A stretch of DNA of 64,000 bases from Ardenticatenaceae bacterium (lineage in GTDB: Bacteria > Chloroflexota > Anaerolineae > Promineifilales > Promineifilaceae), in assembly GCA_020634395.1 (NCBI GenBank), contig JACKBU010000016.1, positions 41,095-105,094 on the forward strand, in the 5' to 3' direction. Positions within the stretch are counted from its first letter, which is position 1, and every line of letters starts with the position of its first letter. Positions 25,570 through 34,035 of this stretch are shown here, piece after piece. The notes beneath the pieces are model-generated. The model had not been told where the DNA came from, searched no databases, and saw only the letters and a list, made by a program, of their open reading frames with translations. Both the position numbers and the translations under genes were made by a program.

Positions 25570-28032
25570 TCAAACAACGATGTTGACAAGGCGCCCTTTT
25601 ACGACAATCACTTTACGCGGTTGTTTGCCATCCAGGTGGCGCTGCACATTTTCGGCTGCCAGGGCAGCTGCTTTGATGTCATCATCGGACGTGCCGGCGG
25701 GCACAGTAAGACGCTCGCGCACCTTGCCATTGACCTGCACGGGAATGGTGATCTCGTCTTCCTTGGCGATTTCTTCATCCCAGACCGGCCACGCCTGCTG
25801 ATGAATGCTGTATTCGCCGCCGCGCTGTGCCCACAGTTCTTCGGTGATGTGCGGGGCGATGGGAGCCAACAGCAGCAGCAGATTGTCCACAGCCTCATCC
25901 CAGGCGGCCTGGGTAACGTTCTGTTTGCGCTGGGCTTCGTTGATGGTATTACGCAGTTCCATGATGGCGGCCACGGCCGTATTAAACGAGAAGCTCTCCA
26001 TGTCCTGCGTCACTTTGCGGATGGTCTGGTGGGTTTTGCGGCGCAGAGCCTTCGTCACGCTCTCGTCTACCGGCCCCGGCTCGTAGGCCAGTGTCGCAAT
26101 CTCCCAAATATCGTTTAGCAGGCGCTGCGGCCCCTTAATGCCGTCGTAGTTCCACGGCCCACCCTGGTCCCACTTGGCGAAGAACATCAGGTACGTGCGC
26201 ACCGTGTCTGCGCCATACTGCGCCACCAGATTGTCCGGAGCCACCACGTTACCACGCGATTTAGACATCTTCTCATTGTCTTCGCCCAGCACCATGCCCT
26301 GGTTGTACAACGCCAGCATCGGCTCAGGAAAGTCTACCAATCCCATTTCGCGCATCGCCTTGGTGAAAAAGCGGGTGTAGATCAGGTGCATGGTGGCGTG
26401 CTCAATGCCGCCCGTGTACTGATCTACCGGCAGCCAATACGCGCCTTCTTCGGGATCAAACGGACCTTCCTCGTAATGTGGACTTAAATAGCGATATTGA
26501 TACCACGAGGAGCACATAAAGGTGTCCATGGTGTCGGTTTCGCGCAGCGACGGCCGTCCGCAGATGGGGCACTCGGTGTGCAGGAAATTTTCATGAAACT
26601 TCAGCGGGCTTTCGCCGGTAGGCGTAAACGCCACATCTTCTGGCAGTAATACCGGCAGCTGCTCGTCGGGCACAGGCACCGCGCCATGCTCCGGGCAGTA
26701 GACCACAGGAATCGGCGCCCCCCAATAGCGCTGGCGGCTGATCAACCAGTCGCGCAGGCGGTAGTTGACGGCTTCTTCGCCGGCATTGTGCTCGACCAGC
26801 CAATCAATGGCGGCGGCGATAGAGGGATTTTTGCGGCCTTTGTCCTCGGAAACGGCCGTGCCGTTAATCTCCCCGCTGTTCACCATCACGCCCGGACCGA
26901 CGTAAGCGGCCGTCATCTCGTCCGCGTCCAGCGGCCCCGTCTCCGGCGCAATCACCGGGATAATCGGCAGATTAAACTTGCGCGCAAACTCAAAGTCGCG
27001 CTCATCATGGGCCGGCACGGCCATGATCGCCCCAAAGCCATAGCCCATCAGCACATAATCGGCAATCCAGATGGGAATGCGCGCCTGGTTGACCGGATTG
27101 ATCGCGTACGAACCGCTAAACACCCCGGTCTTGTCCCGGTCGGCCGCTTCGCGGTCAATGTCCGACATACTCTGGGCGTGTTCGCGGTAAGCCTGCACCG
27201 CCTCGGCCTGCGCCGGCGTAGTCAGCTTGTCTACCAGTGGATGCTCCGGCGCCATCACCATGAAGGTTGCGCCCCACAATGTGTCTGGCCGCGTGGTGAA
27301 TATCGGCATTTCGTCGCCGTACTCAGTCTTAAAAACGACGTTCGCGCCTTCGGAACGGCCGATCCAGTTGGTCTGCATCACCTTCACGCGCTCTGGCCAG
27401 TCGATGCCGCCAAAGTCCAGAAGCTCTTCGGCATAATCAGTGGTCTTGAAGAACCACTGCTCCAGCTCTTTTTTAATGACCGGCGTGCCGCAGCGTTCGC
27501 AGTGGCGATCATCGCCCCAGACCTGTTCGCGGGCCAGGGTGGTATTGCAGTGCGGGCAAAAATCGACGGCCGCTTTTTCGCGATATGCCAGGCCCAGCTC
27601 CATCAGCTTCTTGAAAAACCACTGCGTCCACTTGTAATAGGCGGGATCGGCAGAAACCGCTTCGCGCTCCCAGTCAAACATGGCCCCCATGCTGCGCAGT
27701 TGGCCGCGCATGCGCTCGATATTGGCAAAGGTCCACTTTTGCGGGTGGACGTTGTTTTTGATGGCCGCGTTTTCTGCCGGCAGGCCAAAGGCATCGAAGC
27801 CCATGGGGAACATCACGTTGTAGCCTTTCATGCGCATGAAGCGGGCGCGGGCGTCGCTGGGCGTCATGGCATACCAGTGGCCGATGTGCAAATCGCCCGA
27901 CGGGTAAGGCAGCATGGTCAGGGCATAGTGCTTGGGTTTGCTCCGGTCAATGGTCTGCCGGTACAGACCCGTTTGCGCCCACCTGGCCTGCCATTTGGGT
28001 TCTAGTTGTTGTGGTTTGTAGCTGTTGTCCAT
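25570..28032 (-). CDS. leuS: Leucyl-tRNA synthetase
   Basis: The 820-residue class I synthetase charges tRNA-Leu with leucine. YPSGDLHIGHWYAMTPSDA contains the HIGH signature and NEKMSKSRGN the KMSKS loop. Between them lie the zinc-like cysteine pairs and the editing insertion. The C-terminal anticodon-binding and VQVNGKVRERL segments are complete. CAGGAG precedes the ATG. It lies 54 bp after an alpha/beta hydrolase gene on the same strand. A T-box terminator stands upstream of that hydrolase and may control both. Confidence 0.97.
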   Translation of the reverse strand: MDNSYKPQQLEPKWQARWAQTGLYRQTIDRSKPKHYALTMLPYPSGDLHIGHWYAMTPSDARARFMRMKGYNVMFPMGFDAFGLPAENAAIKNNVHPQKWTFANIERMRGQLRSMGAMFDWEREAVSADPAYYKWTQWFFKKLMELGLAYREKAAVDFCPHCNTTLAREQVWGDDRHCERCGTPVIKKELEQWFFKTTDYAEELLDFGGIDWPERVKVMQTNWIGRSEGANVVFKTEYGDEMPIFTTRPDTLWGATFMVMAPEHPLVDKLTTPAQAEAVQAYREHAQSMSDIDREAADRDKTGVFSGSYAINPVNQARIPIWIADYVLMGYGFGAIMAVPAHDERDFEFARKFNLPIIPVIAPETGPLDADEMTAAYVGPGVMVNSGEINGTAVSEDKGRKNPSIAAAIDWLVEHNAGEEAVNYRLRDWLISRQRYWGAPIPVVYCPEHGAVPVPDEQLPVLLPEDVAFTPTGESPLKFHENFLHTECPICGRPSLRETDTMDTFMCSSWYQYRYLSPHYEEGPFDPEEGAYWLPVDQYTGGIEHATMHLIYTRFFTKAMREMGLVDFPEPMLALYNQGMVLGEDNEKMSKSRGNVVAPDNLVAQYGADTVRTYLMFFAKWDQGGPWNYDGIKGPQRLLNDIWEIATLAYEPGPVDESVTKALRRKTHQTIRKVTQDMESFSFNTAVAAIMELRNTINEAQRKQNVTQAAWDEAVDNLLLLLAPIAPHITEELWAQRGGEYSIHQQAWPVWDEEIAKEDEITIPVQVNGKVRERLTVPAGTSDDDIKAAALAAENVQRHLDGKQPRKVIVVKGRLVNIVV

Positions 28033-28086
28033 TTTCTGTATCTCCTGAGATCGGAAATCTGGGCTGATCTATCCCGTCCCCAATCT

Positions 28087-28674
28087 CTACCTTCTCAAGA
28101 AGTCGATTGTTTTTGGCGCAAAATCGGCGGCGTTCTGCGGCGCGGCGTTGTGGCCGCCGGTAGGATAGGTGACAAGCTGGCAGTTGGGTATGGTGTGGGC
28201 GAGTTGACGGCCGTATTCCACCGGAATCACACGGTCATCTTCGGCCCAGGCCAACAGCACAGGCTGTGTTAAGGCCGCCAACTGATCCGGATGGCGAACG
28301 GCGGGCGCGGTAAGGACCAGATGGCTGATGCGCTGCGGCTGGCTGAGCGCTGCTTCGACCGCCACGGCGCCGCCCCAACTTTTGCCCAAGAGGGAAACGG
28401 CCGTGTCTTCTTCCAGCTCATCTAGCAGAGACAAGACCGTCTCCACCGCTCTCTCACCCTGCGTTAGACCTGGAGCCAGTGTACTCTGCCCCCAACCCGG
28501 CATATCCACACTGACCACCCGAAAACCGGCCTCGGCCAGCGGCTCCATCAAGGGTTCCCACGTATGCCAGCCGTTGCGCTGGCTCCAACCATGCAGGCCC
28601 AAGACCAGCGAACCGGCGCCAGCCGTCTTGCCAAACACGTTGCCATAGGGCGTCCTGATCAGAATATCTTCCAT
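28087..28674 (-). CDS. Alpha/beta hydrolase
   Basis: The 195-residue protein is a compact alpha/beta hydrolase. LGLHGWSQ is the oxyanion region, LLGKSWGGAVA the nucleophile elbow (Ser), WAEDDRVIP the acid and TGGHNAA the catalytic His. The ATG at 28674 was chosen; a TTG at 28743 would add 23 residues without homology and would begin close to a terminator. Its promoter region contains the T-box antiterminator/terminator at 28761-28812. That is odd for a hydrolase but makes sense if leuS downstream is the real target. Confidence 0.87.
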   Translation of the reverse strand: MEDILIRTPYGNVFGKTAGAGSLVLGLHGWSQRNGWHTWEPLMEPLAEAGFRVVSVDMPGWGQSTLAPGLTQGERAVETVLSLLDELEEDTAVSLLGKSWGGAVAVEAALSQPQRISHLVLTAPAVRHPDQLAALTQPVLLAWAEDDRVIPVEYGRQLAHTIPNCQLVTYPTGGHNAAPQNAADFAPKTIDFLRR

Positions 28675-28760
28675 AGCTCGAAATGACGGGTAACTTGCCT
28701 CGATGAAGGATAGGGAGAGACGGCCGTTTTCATCAATCCACAATACCCGCTTAAAAACAC

Positions 28761-28812
28761 AAAAAGCTCCTTTCGTTCAGAGACGAAAAGGAGCTTCCGC
28801 GGTACCACTCTG
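28761..28812 (-). promoter_or_regulatory. T-box antiterminator and terminator (3' half of a T-box riboswitch)
   Basis: Read on the minus strand, CAGAGTGGTACCGCGG (28812-28797) matches the conserved T-box core (AGGGTGG-ACCGCG) with one change. CGTCTCTG downstream carries the matching change for the antiterminator stem. The competing terminator AAGCTCCTTTTCGT / ACGAAAGGAGCTT (28796-28763) ends in five T. The bulge TGGT would pair with the ACCA end of an uncharged tRNA. No Stem I or specifier loop is found between it and the tRNA-Ala gene 17 nt upstream. It precedes the hydrolase and leuS genes. Either a T-box remnant or a leader interrupted by a tRNA gene. Confidence 0.75.
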
Positions 28813-28829
28813 ATTGATGGAAAATTAGG

Positions 28830-28902
28830 TGGACCTGAAGGGACTCGAACCCTTGACCCCCACAATGCCATTGTGGTGCTCTCCCAACTGAGCTACAGGC
28901 CC
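28830..28902 (-). tRNA. tRNA-Ala (GGC anticodon)
   Basis: The minus strand folds as a complete 73-nt cloverleaf. The acceptor GGGCCTG pairs with CAGGTCC. The D arm is TAGCTCAGTTGGGAGAGCA, and the anticodon stem CCACA/TGTGG has loop ATGGCAT, giving GGC. The T arm is GGGTTCGAGTCCC. The discriminator is A; CCA is not encoded. It is followed after 17 nt by a T-box core on the same strand, so the precursor would run into that terminator. Confidence 0.95.
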
Positions 28903-29278
28903 ATTCGTTAAGGCGGCGCATAAAATATCACAATCTGCCCCAATTGGCAATAGCGAACGCGCCATTTCCATCCACTCAAACACGTAACGCGTGCAAATCG
29001 GCAAGGGTTAGGCTGACAGTTTTATGGTCAGCCAGTCTTGTTGTCACCACCAGATGACCCCATGACTAGCCAACGCCACAACTATCCTCTTTCACCCTTG
29101 CAGCTCCCAGGCGAGTTCAGCGACTGCTTGTCACGCTCTCAGCCAACGGCGCGACTCTCTGTAGCTGCCAATGGACAACTTGCCATTGACAGTTTCTTCT
29201 CGCTTACTACTCCTGTTCAAAGCTGTTGGTTATAAACTTGTCAACAAAAACCGGGTTTCTGAAACCCGGTTTTATCAG
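28903..29278. other. Intergenic region between the two tRNA-Ala genes
   Basis: No convincing gene was seen in these 376 bases. There is a 7-bp hairpin (GGCTGAC 29011-29017 / GTCAGCC 29027-29033) and an intrinsic terminator for the second tRNA (29241-29273). I looked for T-box Stem I features (specifier loop, AGUA and GNUG elements) in the part upstream of the first tRNA and found none I could support. Confidence 0.5.
29241..29273 (-). terminator. Intrinsic terminator downstream of tRNA-Ala (CGC)
   Basis: On the minus strand the arms AAACCGGGTTT (29272-29262) and AAACCCGGTTT (29258-29248) form an 11-bp stem with a three-base loop, running into TTTTTG. It starts 7 bases after the tRNA 3' end. 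Confidence 0.85.
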
Positions 29279-29351
<73 letters not shown>

Positions 29352-29396
29352 CCAAGCGACGGATATGGTAGCCCAGGCAGGGCGTGTTGTCAAGAT

Positions 29397-29424
29397 TTGT
29401 TGCGGCGAGGCTCAGGCGTATTAT
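29397..29424 (+). promoter_or_regulatory. Candidate promoter of the selenoprotein gene
   Basis: TTGTTG (29397-29402) and TATTAT (29419-29424) are separated by 16 bp, 35 bp before the start codon. This is a reasonable housekeeping-type promoter on sequence alone. Confidence 0.4.
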
Positions 29425-29459
29425 ACTTGGCAAAATCACCTTTATATTTGGAGACTGCC

Positions 29460-29735
29460 ATGAAAAAGAATTACACGATCACCTTGGAATATTGTGTACC
29501 CTGAAACTACCGCGAAAGAGCCGTCCGTGTGGCGGAAGACCTTCTCAGTCATTACCAACATATCATCAAAACATTTACTTTCATTACCGGCAGCAAAGGA
29601 GCGTTTGAGGTAAAAGTCAACGACGAGCTGATTTTCTCCAAGCACACCATGCAAAAACGCCACGCCGAACCGGGAGAAATCCTGGCGATGTTTAAAGAAA
29701 TCGTAGGACCAGACGTGCCCTTTTACGGCACCTGA
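29460..29735 (+). CDS. SelW/Rdx family selenoprotein with in-frame UGA (selenocysteine 15)
   Basis: The ATG at 29460 opens MKKNYTITLEYCVP and reaches TGA at 29502-29504. Reading on in the same frame gives NYRERAVRVAEDLL, then GAFEVKVNDELIFSK and PGEIL, to a second TGA at 29733. With the first TGA as selenocysteine the product is 91 residues with Y-C-x-x-U-x-Y, the redox motif of SelW/Rdx proteins at the expected place. The thioredoxin-like fold and F-E-V-x-V-x-x-x-L-I-F-S-K strand are typical. A GCC/GGC hairpin with loop GUCCGUGU begins about 19 nt after the UGA, in the range for a bacterial SECIS element. GGAG lies 6 nt before the ATG. A caller that treats TGA as stop would report only a 14-residue ORF or a later GTG start. 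Confidence 0.85.
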
Positions 29736-29792
29736 TCCACAGACTAAAGATCGTCACGAAAATCGATCTTTACCTTTCACCCACCGCCCCGT

Positions 29793-30038
29793 TCAAGTAA
29801 TCCAGTCCCGGCGAAAAACGTCCCAACTGCGATGGGCATAGGTGCGCACGCACTCTTTACAGACGAGTGCGGAATCCAGCGCACCCGTATCGCGCCAGCG
29901 CCAGCGCACAACGGAGAGATGGCTGCGGCAGGCCGGCTGATTGCAGATGGGACAGTAATCGCCTTCAGCCAGGCTGTCGCTGTCGCTGCGTTTTTCTGCC
30001 GGGTTTTGGTTGCAGATGTAACAATATTTCACGGCCAT
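29793..30038 (-). CDS. Small zinc-ribbon-like protein
   Basis: The 81-residue product begins MAVKYCYICNQNPAEK. It contains C-x2-C, CPIC, an isolated C with a downstream His (CRSHL) and CKEC, eight candidate metal ligands enough for two zinc sites. The rest is charged and Trp-rich (VVRWRWRD). The ATG at 30038 is preferred to an upstream frame because the Cys pattern starts directly after it. It is convergent with the selenoprotein gene. I do not recognise a named family. Confidence 0.65.
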   Translation of the reverse strand: MAVKYCYICNQNPAEKRSDSDSLAEGDYCPICNQPACRSHLSVVRWRWRDTGALDSALVCKECVRTYAHRSWDVFRRDWIT

Positions 30039-30231
30039 AACATTCTGCGTCAGAGCGGGGATTGGGTAGGGATTACCAGGTTGGCCACGGCCGTCGCCCC
30101 GAACGCCCCAAAAGCATATCACAATTTAAGGGGCGCGGCATTTTGCGCCCATTTCCTCACTTTGTAAACACGAACAGTCGTGCTATGCTTACGCGGCAGC
30201 AGGCAAGTCAGCGAAAGAATGTAAGCCATTT

Positions 30232-32415
30232 ATGGAACTTCAAGCAATCACCGGACAGCTCAATATTGTCAATGGGCAGGTGCAGGCAGCGGTTGATCCG
30301 GCTACCGGCAGTCCGGCCGCCGTTCCGGGTCTGCTGGCCCAGGCCGCCCCGGCCAAAGCCACCCGCAGCCGCCGCCGCGACTTCCTGTTTGTGCACCTGA
30401 CACTCAGTGGGCAGCCGGAGGAAACGGCCGTTCTCGCCCAAGACCTGCTCGACCTCGTCAGCCGCCAATTCTACCAGTCCACCGGCAGCGTCACCGCCGC
30501 TCTGCGCCAGGCCATCACCGACGCCAACCAGCGCCTGCTGCGCCTGAACCTGGAAAACTCCGGCCCTACCCATGTCGGTGCCATTTCCTGCGCGGCCCTG
30601 CACAATGGTGAATTGTTCATGCTGCAAGCCGGCGAAGGACTGGCTTTCCTGGGCCACAATTTTGGCGTGGAACGGCTGCCGGCCCAGCAGCCACCCCAAT
30701 CGACGCCGCTGGGCCGCACGGCCGGTCTGAACGTGCGCTACTTCCACCACCGCCTGCAAGACGGCAACCTGCTGCTGTTGGCCGATCCCCGCGTTGCCAA
30801 CCTGACTGCCGAAGCGCTCACACCCGCCCTGGTGGATTCGGACGTAGAGGATGGGCTGGCAGCACTGCAAACGGCCGTTTCCCAACAAACCGCCCGCCTG
30901 CTCCTGATCGAATTTACCAGTGAAGACGTCGGGGAAGCCATCGCCGAGTTTCCCACGGCCGCTGCCGTCGCTTCGCCAGCGGCAGCTTTTCCTCCGCCGG
31001 TGCGCGAGGGCGCGGCTGCGCCTACCGCGGCATCCCTGCCCCGGAACGCCGCCCGGCCACGCACGGCCGTCTCGGCCAACAAACTGGCCGCCGAGGTAGA
31101 GACGGGCGCTCGCAAAGCTACCGCCGGGGCCGCCTTCGGCCTGGCCAACTTCACCGACTGGCTTACCGAAATGCTGCTGCGCCTGCGGCCGCCTCGCCAG
31201 GAAGAGGCAGAACCAACCAACTGGGCCATCCCGGCGATCATCGCCCTCGTTATTCCCCTGCTGGTGGCCGTCATTGTTACCGGCGTTTACCTGGAACGCG
31301 GGCGTGTGCGCCGCTTTGCCGAACTGAAAACGGAAATCGGCCAAAACATCGGCCTGGCCGACAGCGCCGAATCACCAGAGCAGGCACGCGCCTATTATCA
31401 GCAAGTTTTGGCGCTGGCCGACGAGGCCGACTTTTTGCGCGCCGGCGACGGTGAAGTGGCCCGCCTGCGCCAACAAGCCATGGCCGAACTGGACCAGCTG
31501 GACGGCGTTTCGCGGCTGCAAGCCCAACAACTGCACGAATTTACCAGCGACGTCGTACTGACTGATGTAGTGCTGCAAGATGGTTTTGAGGGCGGGATTT
31601 ATACCCTAGACAGCAACAGCAACGTTTACTTTCATCCCACCGACGAAAGCTACATGAACACAGCCGGCGATCCGTCACAGGTGGTCTTTAAGGGGAAGGC
31701 GCTGGGCAGCCACGTGGTAAGCAATATTGTGGACATGATGTGGCGGCCGGCCGGCACGGCCGTTACCCGCGCCGGACTAGCCATGCTCGACACCAGTGGT
31801 GCGCTGCTCACCTACTTTCCCAACATGGAAGATACGCGCGTCGCCCCTCTGGGCCTATCGAGCGTCTGGCAAGTGCCTACGGCTATGTCTTCGTTTGACG
31901 AGCGCCTGTACGTGTTGGACCCTGGGGCCCGCGAAATCTGGAAATATTTCCCCGATGGCGACGGCTTTATCATCAAGGACGATGAGCAGGTCCTGGCTCT
32001 GGACCCCAGCGCCGACCTGAATGGGGCGATTGACATGGATTTGTACAGCGAGGATGGCTCCCTGGTGCTGCTGTATAGCGACGGCCGTCTCCGCTACTAC
32101 GACACCCGCTCCGGCCGTGTGCAGTGGGACGAAACCGACCTGCTAGAAAACGGCGGCCTCATAACCCCTCTGGTGGCGCCCACTACCGCTCAGCTCATCG
32201 GTAAAGGGCTTAACGCCTCAATTTTCGTCGCCGATCCGGGCAGCGGGCGCATCATCCAGATCGCTCGCGGTGGGCGCGTCATCGCCCAGTACCGCGCCAC
32301 CAGCGAAACCGGCACCGAGCTTTTCAACCATGTTCAGGGCTTCGCCATCGCCGAAGCACCTTTGCGCATCTTCGTTACTGACGGCAGCAAGCTCTATGTG
32401 GCCACCCAGGAATAA
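30232..32415 (+). CDS. Membrane protein with degenerate PP2C-like domain and propeller-like C-terminus
   Basis: This is a protein of 727 residues in three parts. Residues 1-230 resemble a PPM/PP2C phosphatase scaffold (GAISCAALHNGELFMLQAGEG, LGRTAGL, DGNLLLLADPRV), but the metal-binding Asp residues of a GDSR-type motif are absent, so activity is doubtful. A Pro/Ala-rich linker leads to one membrane helix at about residues 325-350. The outer part has a coiled stretch and then repeated YTLDSNSNVYF, RLYVLDPGAREIWKYF and SLVLLYSDGRLRYYD strands, like a beta-propeller. A pseudo-phosphatase sensor coupled to an outer propeller is an inference. Confidence 0.65.
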   Translation: MELQAITGQLNIVNGQVQAAVDPATGSPAAVPGLLAQAAPAKATRSRRRDFLFVHLTLSGQPEETAVLAQDLLDLVSRQFYQSTGSVTAALRQAITDANQRLLRLNLENSGPTHVGAISCAALHNGELFMLQAGEGLAFLGHNFGVERLPAQQPPQSTPLGRTAGLNVRYFHHRLQDGNLLLLADPRVANLTAEALTPALVDSDVEDGLAALQTAVSQQTARLLLIEFTSEDVGEAIAEFPTAAAVASPAAAFPPPVREGAAAPTAASLPRNAARPRTAVSANKLAAEVETGARKATAGAAFGLANFTDWLTEMLLRLRPPRQEEAEPTNWAIPAIIALVIPLLVAVIVTGVYLERGRVRRFAELKTEIGQNIGLADSAESPEQARAYYQQVLALADEADFLRAGDGEVARLRQQAMAELDQLDGVSRLQAQQLHEFTSDVVLTDVVLQDGFEGGIYTLDSNSNVYFHPTDESYMNTAGDPSQVVFKGKALGSHVVSNIVDMMWRPAGTAVTRAGLAMLDTSGALLTYFPNMEDTRVAPLGLSSVWQVPTAMSSFDERLYVLDPGAREIWKYFPDGDGFIIKDDEQVLALDPSADLNGAIDMDLYSEDGSLVLLYSDGRLRYYDTRSGRVQWDETDLLENGGLITPLVAPTTAQLIGKGLNASIFVADPGSGRIIQIARGGRVIAQYRATSETGTELFNHVQGFAIAEAPLRIFVTDGSKLYVATQE

Positions 32416-32423
32416 GCGATCCG

Positions 32424-33293
32424 CTAGCTGTCGCCATTTTTCTCGCCGGCCGGCATATTGACCAGCGCCACCTCCTGGCGCGGAAAGGCCAGATCAATCC
32501 CTCGGTCCGCAAACTCCAGGCGGATGCGGCGCCGCAAATAACGCTGCACGTCCCACTGCTGATTGGGTTTGGTTTTCACCATCATCCGCAGTCGCACAGC
32601 CCATTCCTCCAGCCCTTCTACGCCGGTCACTTGCGGCGCTTCCAGCAGCAGCGGCCCAATCTCTGGGTCGGCGACCATTTCCTCGCCGATGGACTGCAGC
32701 GCCGCCAGGGCGCGATCGACATCCGCTTCATAAGCGATGCCGACATCGATAATGGCTCGCGACCAATCCCGCGTGCGATTAGCCACGATGCGAATTTCGC
32801 CATTGGGAACAATGTACAGCGTGCCCGCAGCATCCCGCAGTGTGGTCGCCCGCAGCGTCATCATCTCCACGTTGCCGACAATACCATTCACCTCAATGAC
32901 ATCGGTGATCATGTATTGATTTTCGAGAAGGATAAACAAGCCGCTGATTACGTCTTTTACCAGCGTTTGCGCTCCCAATCCCAGGGCCAGGCCCACAACA
33001 CCCACACTGGCTAATAAGGGAGCAATGGGCACGCCAATTTCCTCCAGGACCATGACCAGTGCGGTGACAAAGATCACCACCAACCCGGCGCTGTACAGGA
33101 CATCGGATATCGTGTCGGCGCGCCGATCTAGAAGGGTGTCATCCTTCGCATCCAAAGATTTCACCCGGCGGGTCACAAAACGCACCAGAAGGCCAAGCAA
33201 AAAATAGGCGGCCACGCAGAGGACTAAGATGGCCAAAATTGCCAGGCCGTGAGTTAAGAGCCATTGTTTCATTTGATCAAGCGTCTGGTTCAT
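32424..33293 (-). CDS. mscS: Small-conductance mechanosensitive channel (MscS family)
   Basis: The 289-residue protein has three N-terminal membrane helices. LLASVGVVGLALGLGAQTLVKDVISGLFIL is represented by the pore helix motif GLALGLGAQTLVKD at about residues 100-120. The beta domain follows with the ENQYMITDVIEVNGIVGNVE block and the C-terminal alpha/beta cage. Length is normal for MscS. It opens under membrane tension to release solutes. The gene is convergent with the PP2C-like membrane protein, 8 bp apart. Confidence 0.93.
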   Translation of the reverse strand: MNQTLDQMKQWLLTHGLAILAILVLCVAAYFLLGLLVRFVTRRVKSLDAKDDTLLDRRADTISDVLYSAGLVVIFVTALVMVLEEIGVPIAPLLASVGVVGLALGLGAQTLVKDVISGLFILLENQYMITDVIEVNGIVGNVEMMTLRATTLRDAAGTLYIVPNGEIRIVANRTRDWSRAIIDVGIAYEADVDRALAALQSIGEEMVADPEIGPLLLEAPQVTGVEGLEEWAVRLRMMVKTKPNQQWDVQRYLRRRIRLEFADRGIDLAFPRQEVALVNMPAGEKNGDS

Positions 33294-33380
33294 CCATTCA
33301 CTCCCGCATTACGCAATAACTGCATCTCGCTGGAAATATGTAGTTGGCAATAAAAGAGGGCGCTCAAAACGAAAGGGGAC

Positions 33381-33428
33381 AAACAAAAGCGCATGACGGC
33401 CGTGAGTTAAACCAACCGTCATGCGCTC
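33381..33428 (-). terminator. Intrinsic terminator of the acidic-tail protein gene
   Basis: GCGCATGACGG (33389-33399) pairs with CCGTCATGCGC (33416-33426), an 11-bp stem. On the minus strand it runs into TTTTGTTTG. It lies 16 bp after the stop codon. One arm includes an ACGGCCGT word. Confidence 0.8.
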
Positions 33429-33441
33429 ATCTAACCTCTAA

Positions 33442-33888
33442 CTAAAAGAAATTGAGACCATCATCGTCGTCTTCGTAATCTTCGTAGTCCTCAAAATCTT
33501 CGTCGAACTCTTCATCAAAGTCTTCGTCTTCAAAATCGTCGTCTTCGAAATCGTCCTCGTCAAATTCTTCGAGGTCAAAATCCAATGATACCCAAAGTGA
33601 TAGCAGCGGACCCTCATCGAGAGACTCCAGGCGCATAGCAACCACGTCTGCCTGTTGGCGCATGCGTAACTCGTCTGGGTAGTCCAGTTTAACGGGACGG
33701 CCTTCACGCCAGGCATCCTGGCAGCGGTTCATGATATCGTCGCCATTCATGGTGCGTAACTGGCACAGGGCGACAGCCCGATCGTCTGGCCCTTCGTGAA
33801 TCGACTGCAGCCAACGTTGTGGCGTTGGATGAAAATCAGGTGTTGGACCTTCGATTATCGTGATTAGTTCCGGTTTTATTGCCGACAT
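33442..33888 (-). CDS. Hypothetical protein with extremely acidic C-terminal tail
   Basis: The first 100 of 148 residues are a small mixed domain (ELITIIEGPTPDFHPTPQRW, then LLSLWVSLDF). The last 45 are almost only Asp, Glu, Phe and Tyr in repeated DDFED/DEDF units, ending DGLNFF. Such tails occur in chaperone-like or nucleic-acid-mimicking proteins, but no family is recognised. GAAGGTGA precedes the ATG. An independent terminator follows. No partner can be named from the neighbourhood. Confidence 0.75.
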   Translation of the reverse strand: MSAIKPELITIIEGPTPDFHPTPQRWLQSIHEGPDDRAVALCQLRTMNGDDIMNRCQDAWREGRPVKLDYPDELRMRQQADVVAMRLESLDEGPLLSLWVSLDFDLEEFDEDDFEDDDFEDEDFDEEFDEDFEDYEDYEDDDDGLNFF

Positions 33889-33933
33889 AAGTCACCTTCT
33901 CATTCAGATTGTCATCTGCATAGCAAATGACTA

Positions 33934-33974
33934 CAGACAGTAGACCACTGCTGCGTGCAATAGTCTACTGTCTG
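33934..33974. repeat. 12-bp inverted repeat between two minus-strand genes
   Basis: CAGACAGTAGAC (33934-33945) and GTCTACTGTCTG (33963-33974) are perfect complements with a 17-nt loop. They lie between the META lipoprotein stop and the acidic-tail gene start. Without a T-run it may be a rho-aided terminator or a leader hairpin. Confidence 0.6.
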
Positions 33975-34035
33975 CGGGGTTGTCTGGCAACCCTTCTTAA
34001 GGACTAATTATGCAAAACGGAACTGGCGAAACAGC

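Noticed and set aside
26686..28005. Long open frame (about 440 codons) antisense to leuS
   Set aside because: The leuS frame is complete and recognisable. The antisense frame has no domain-like sequence and arises from the codon bias of leuS.
29529..29735. Separate 68-residue ORF starting at a GTG
   Set aside because: It is the part of the SelW-like gene after the UGA. Conserved residues precede the GTG and the CxxU motif would be lost.
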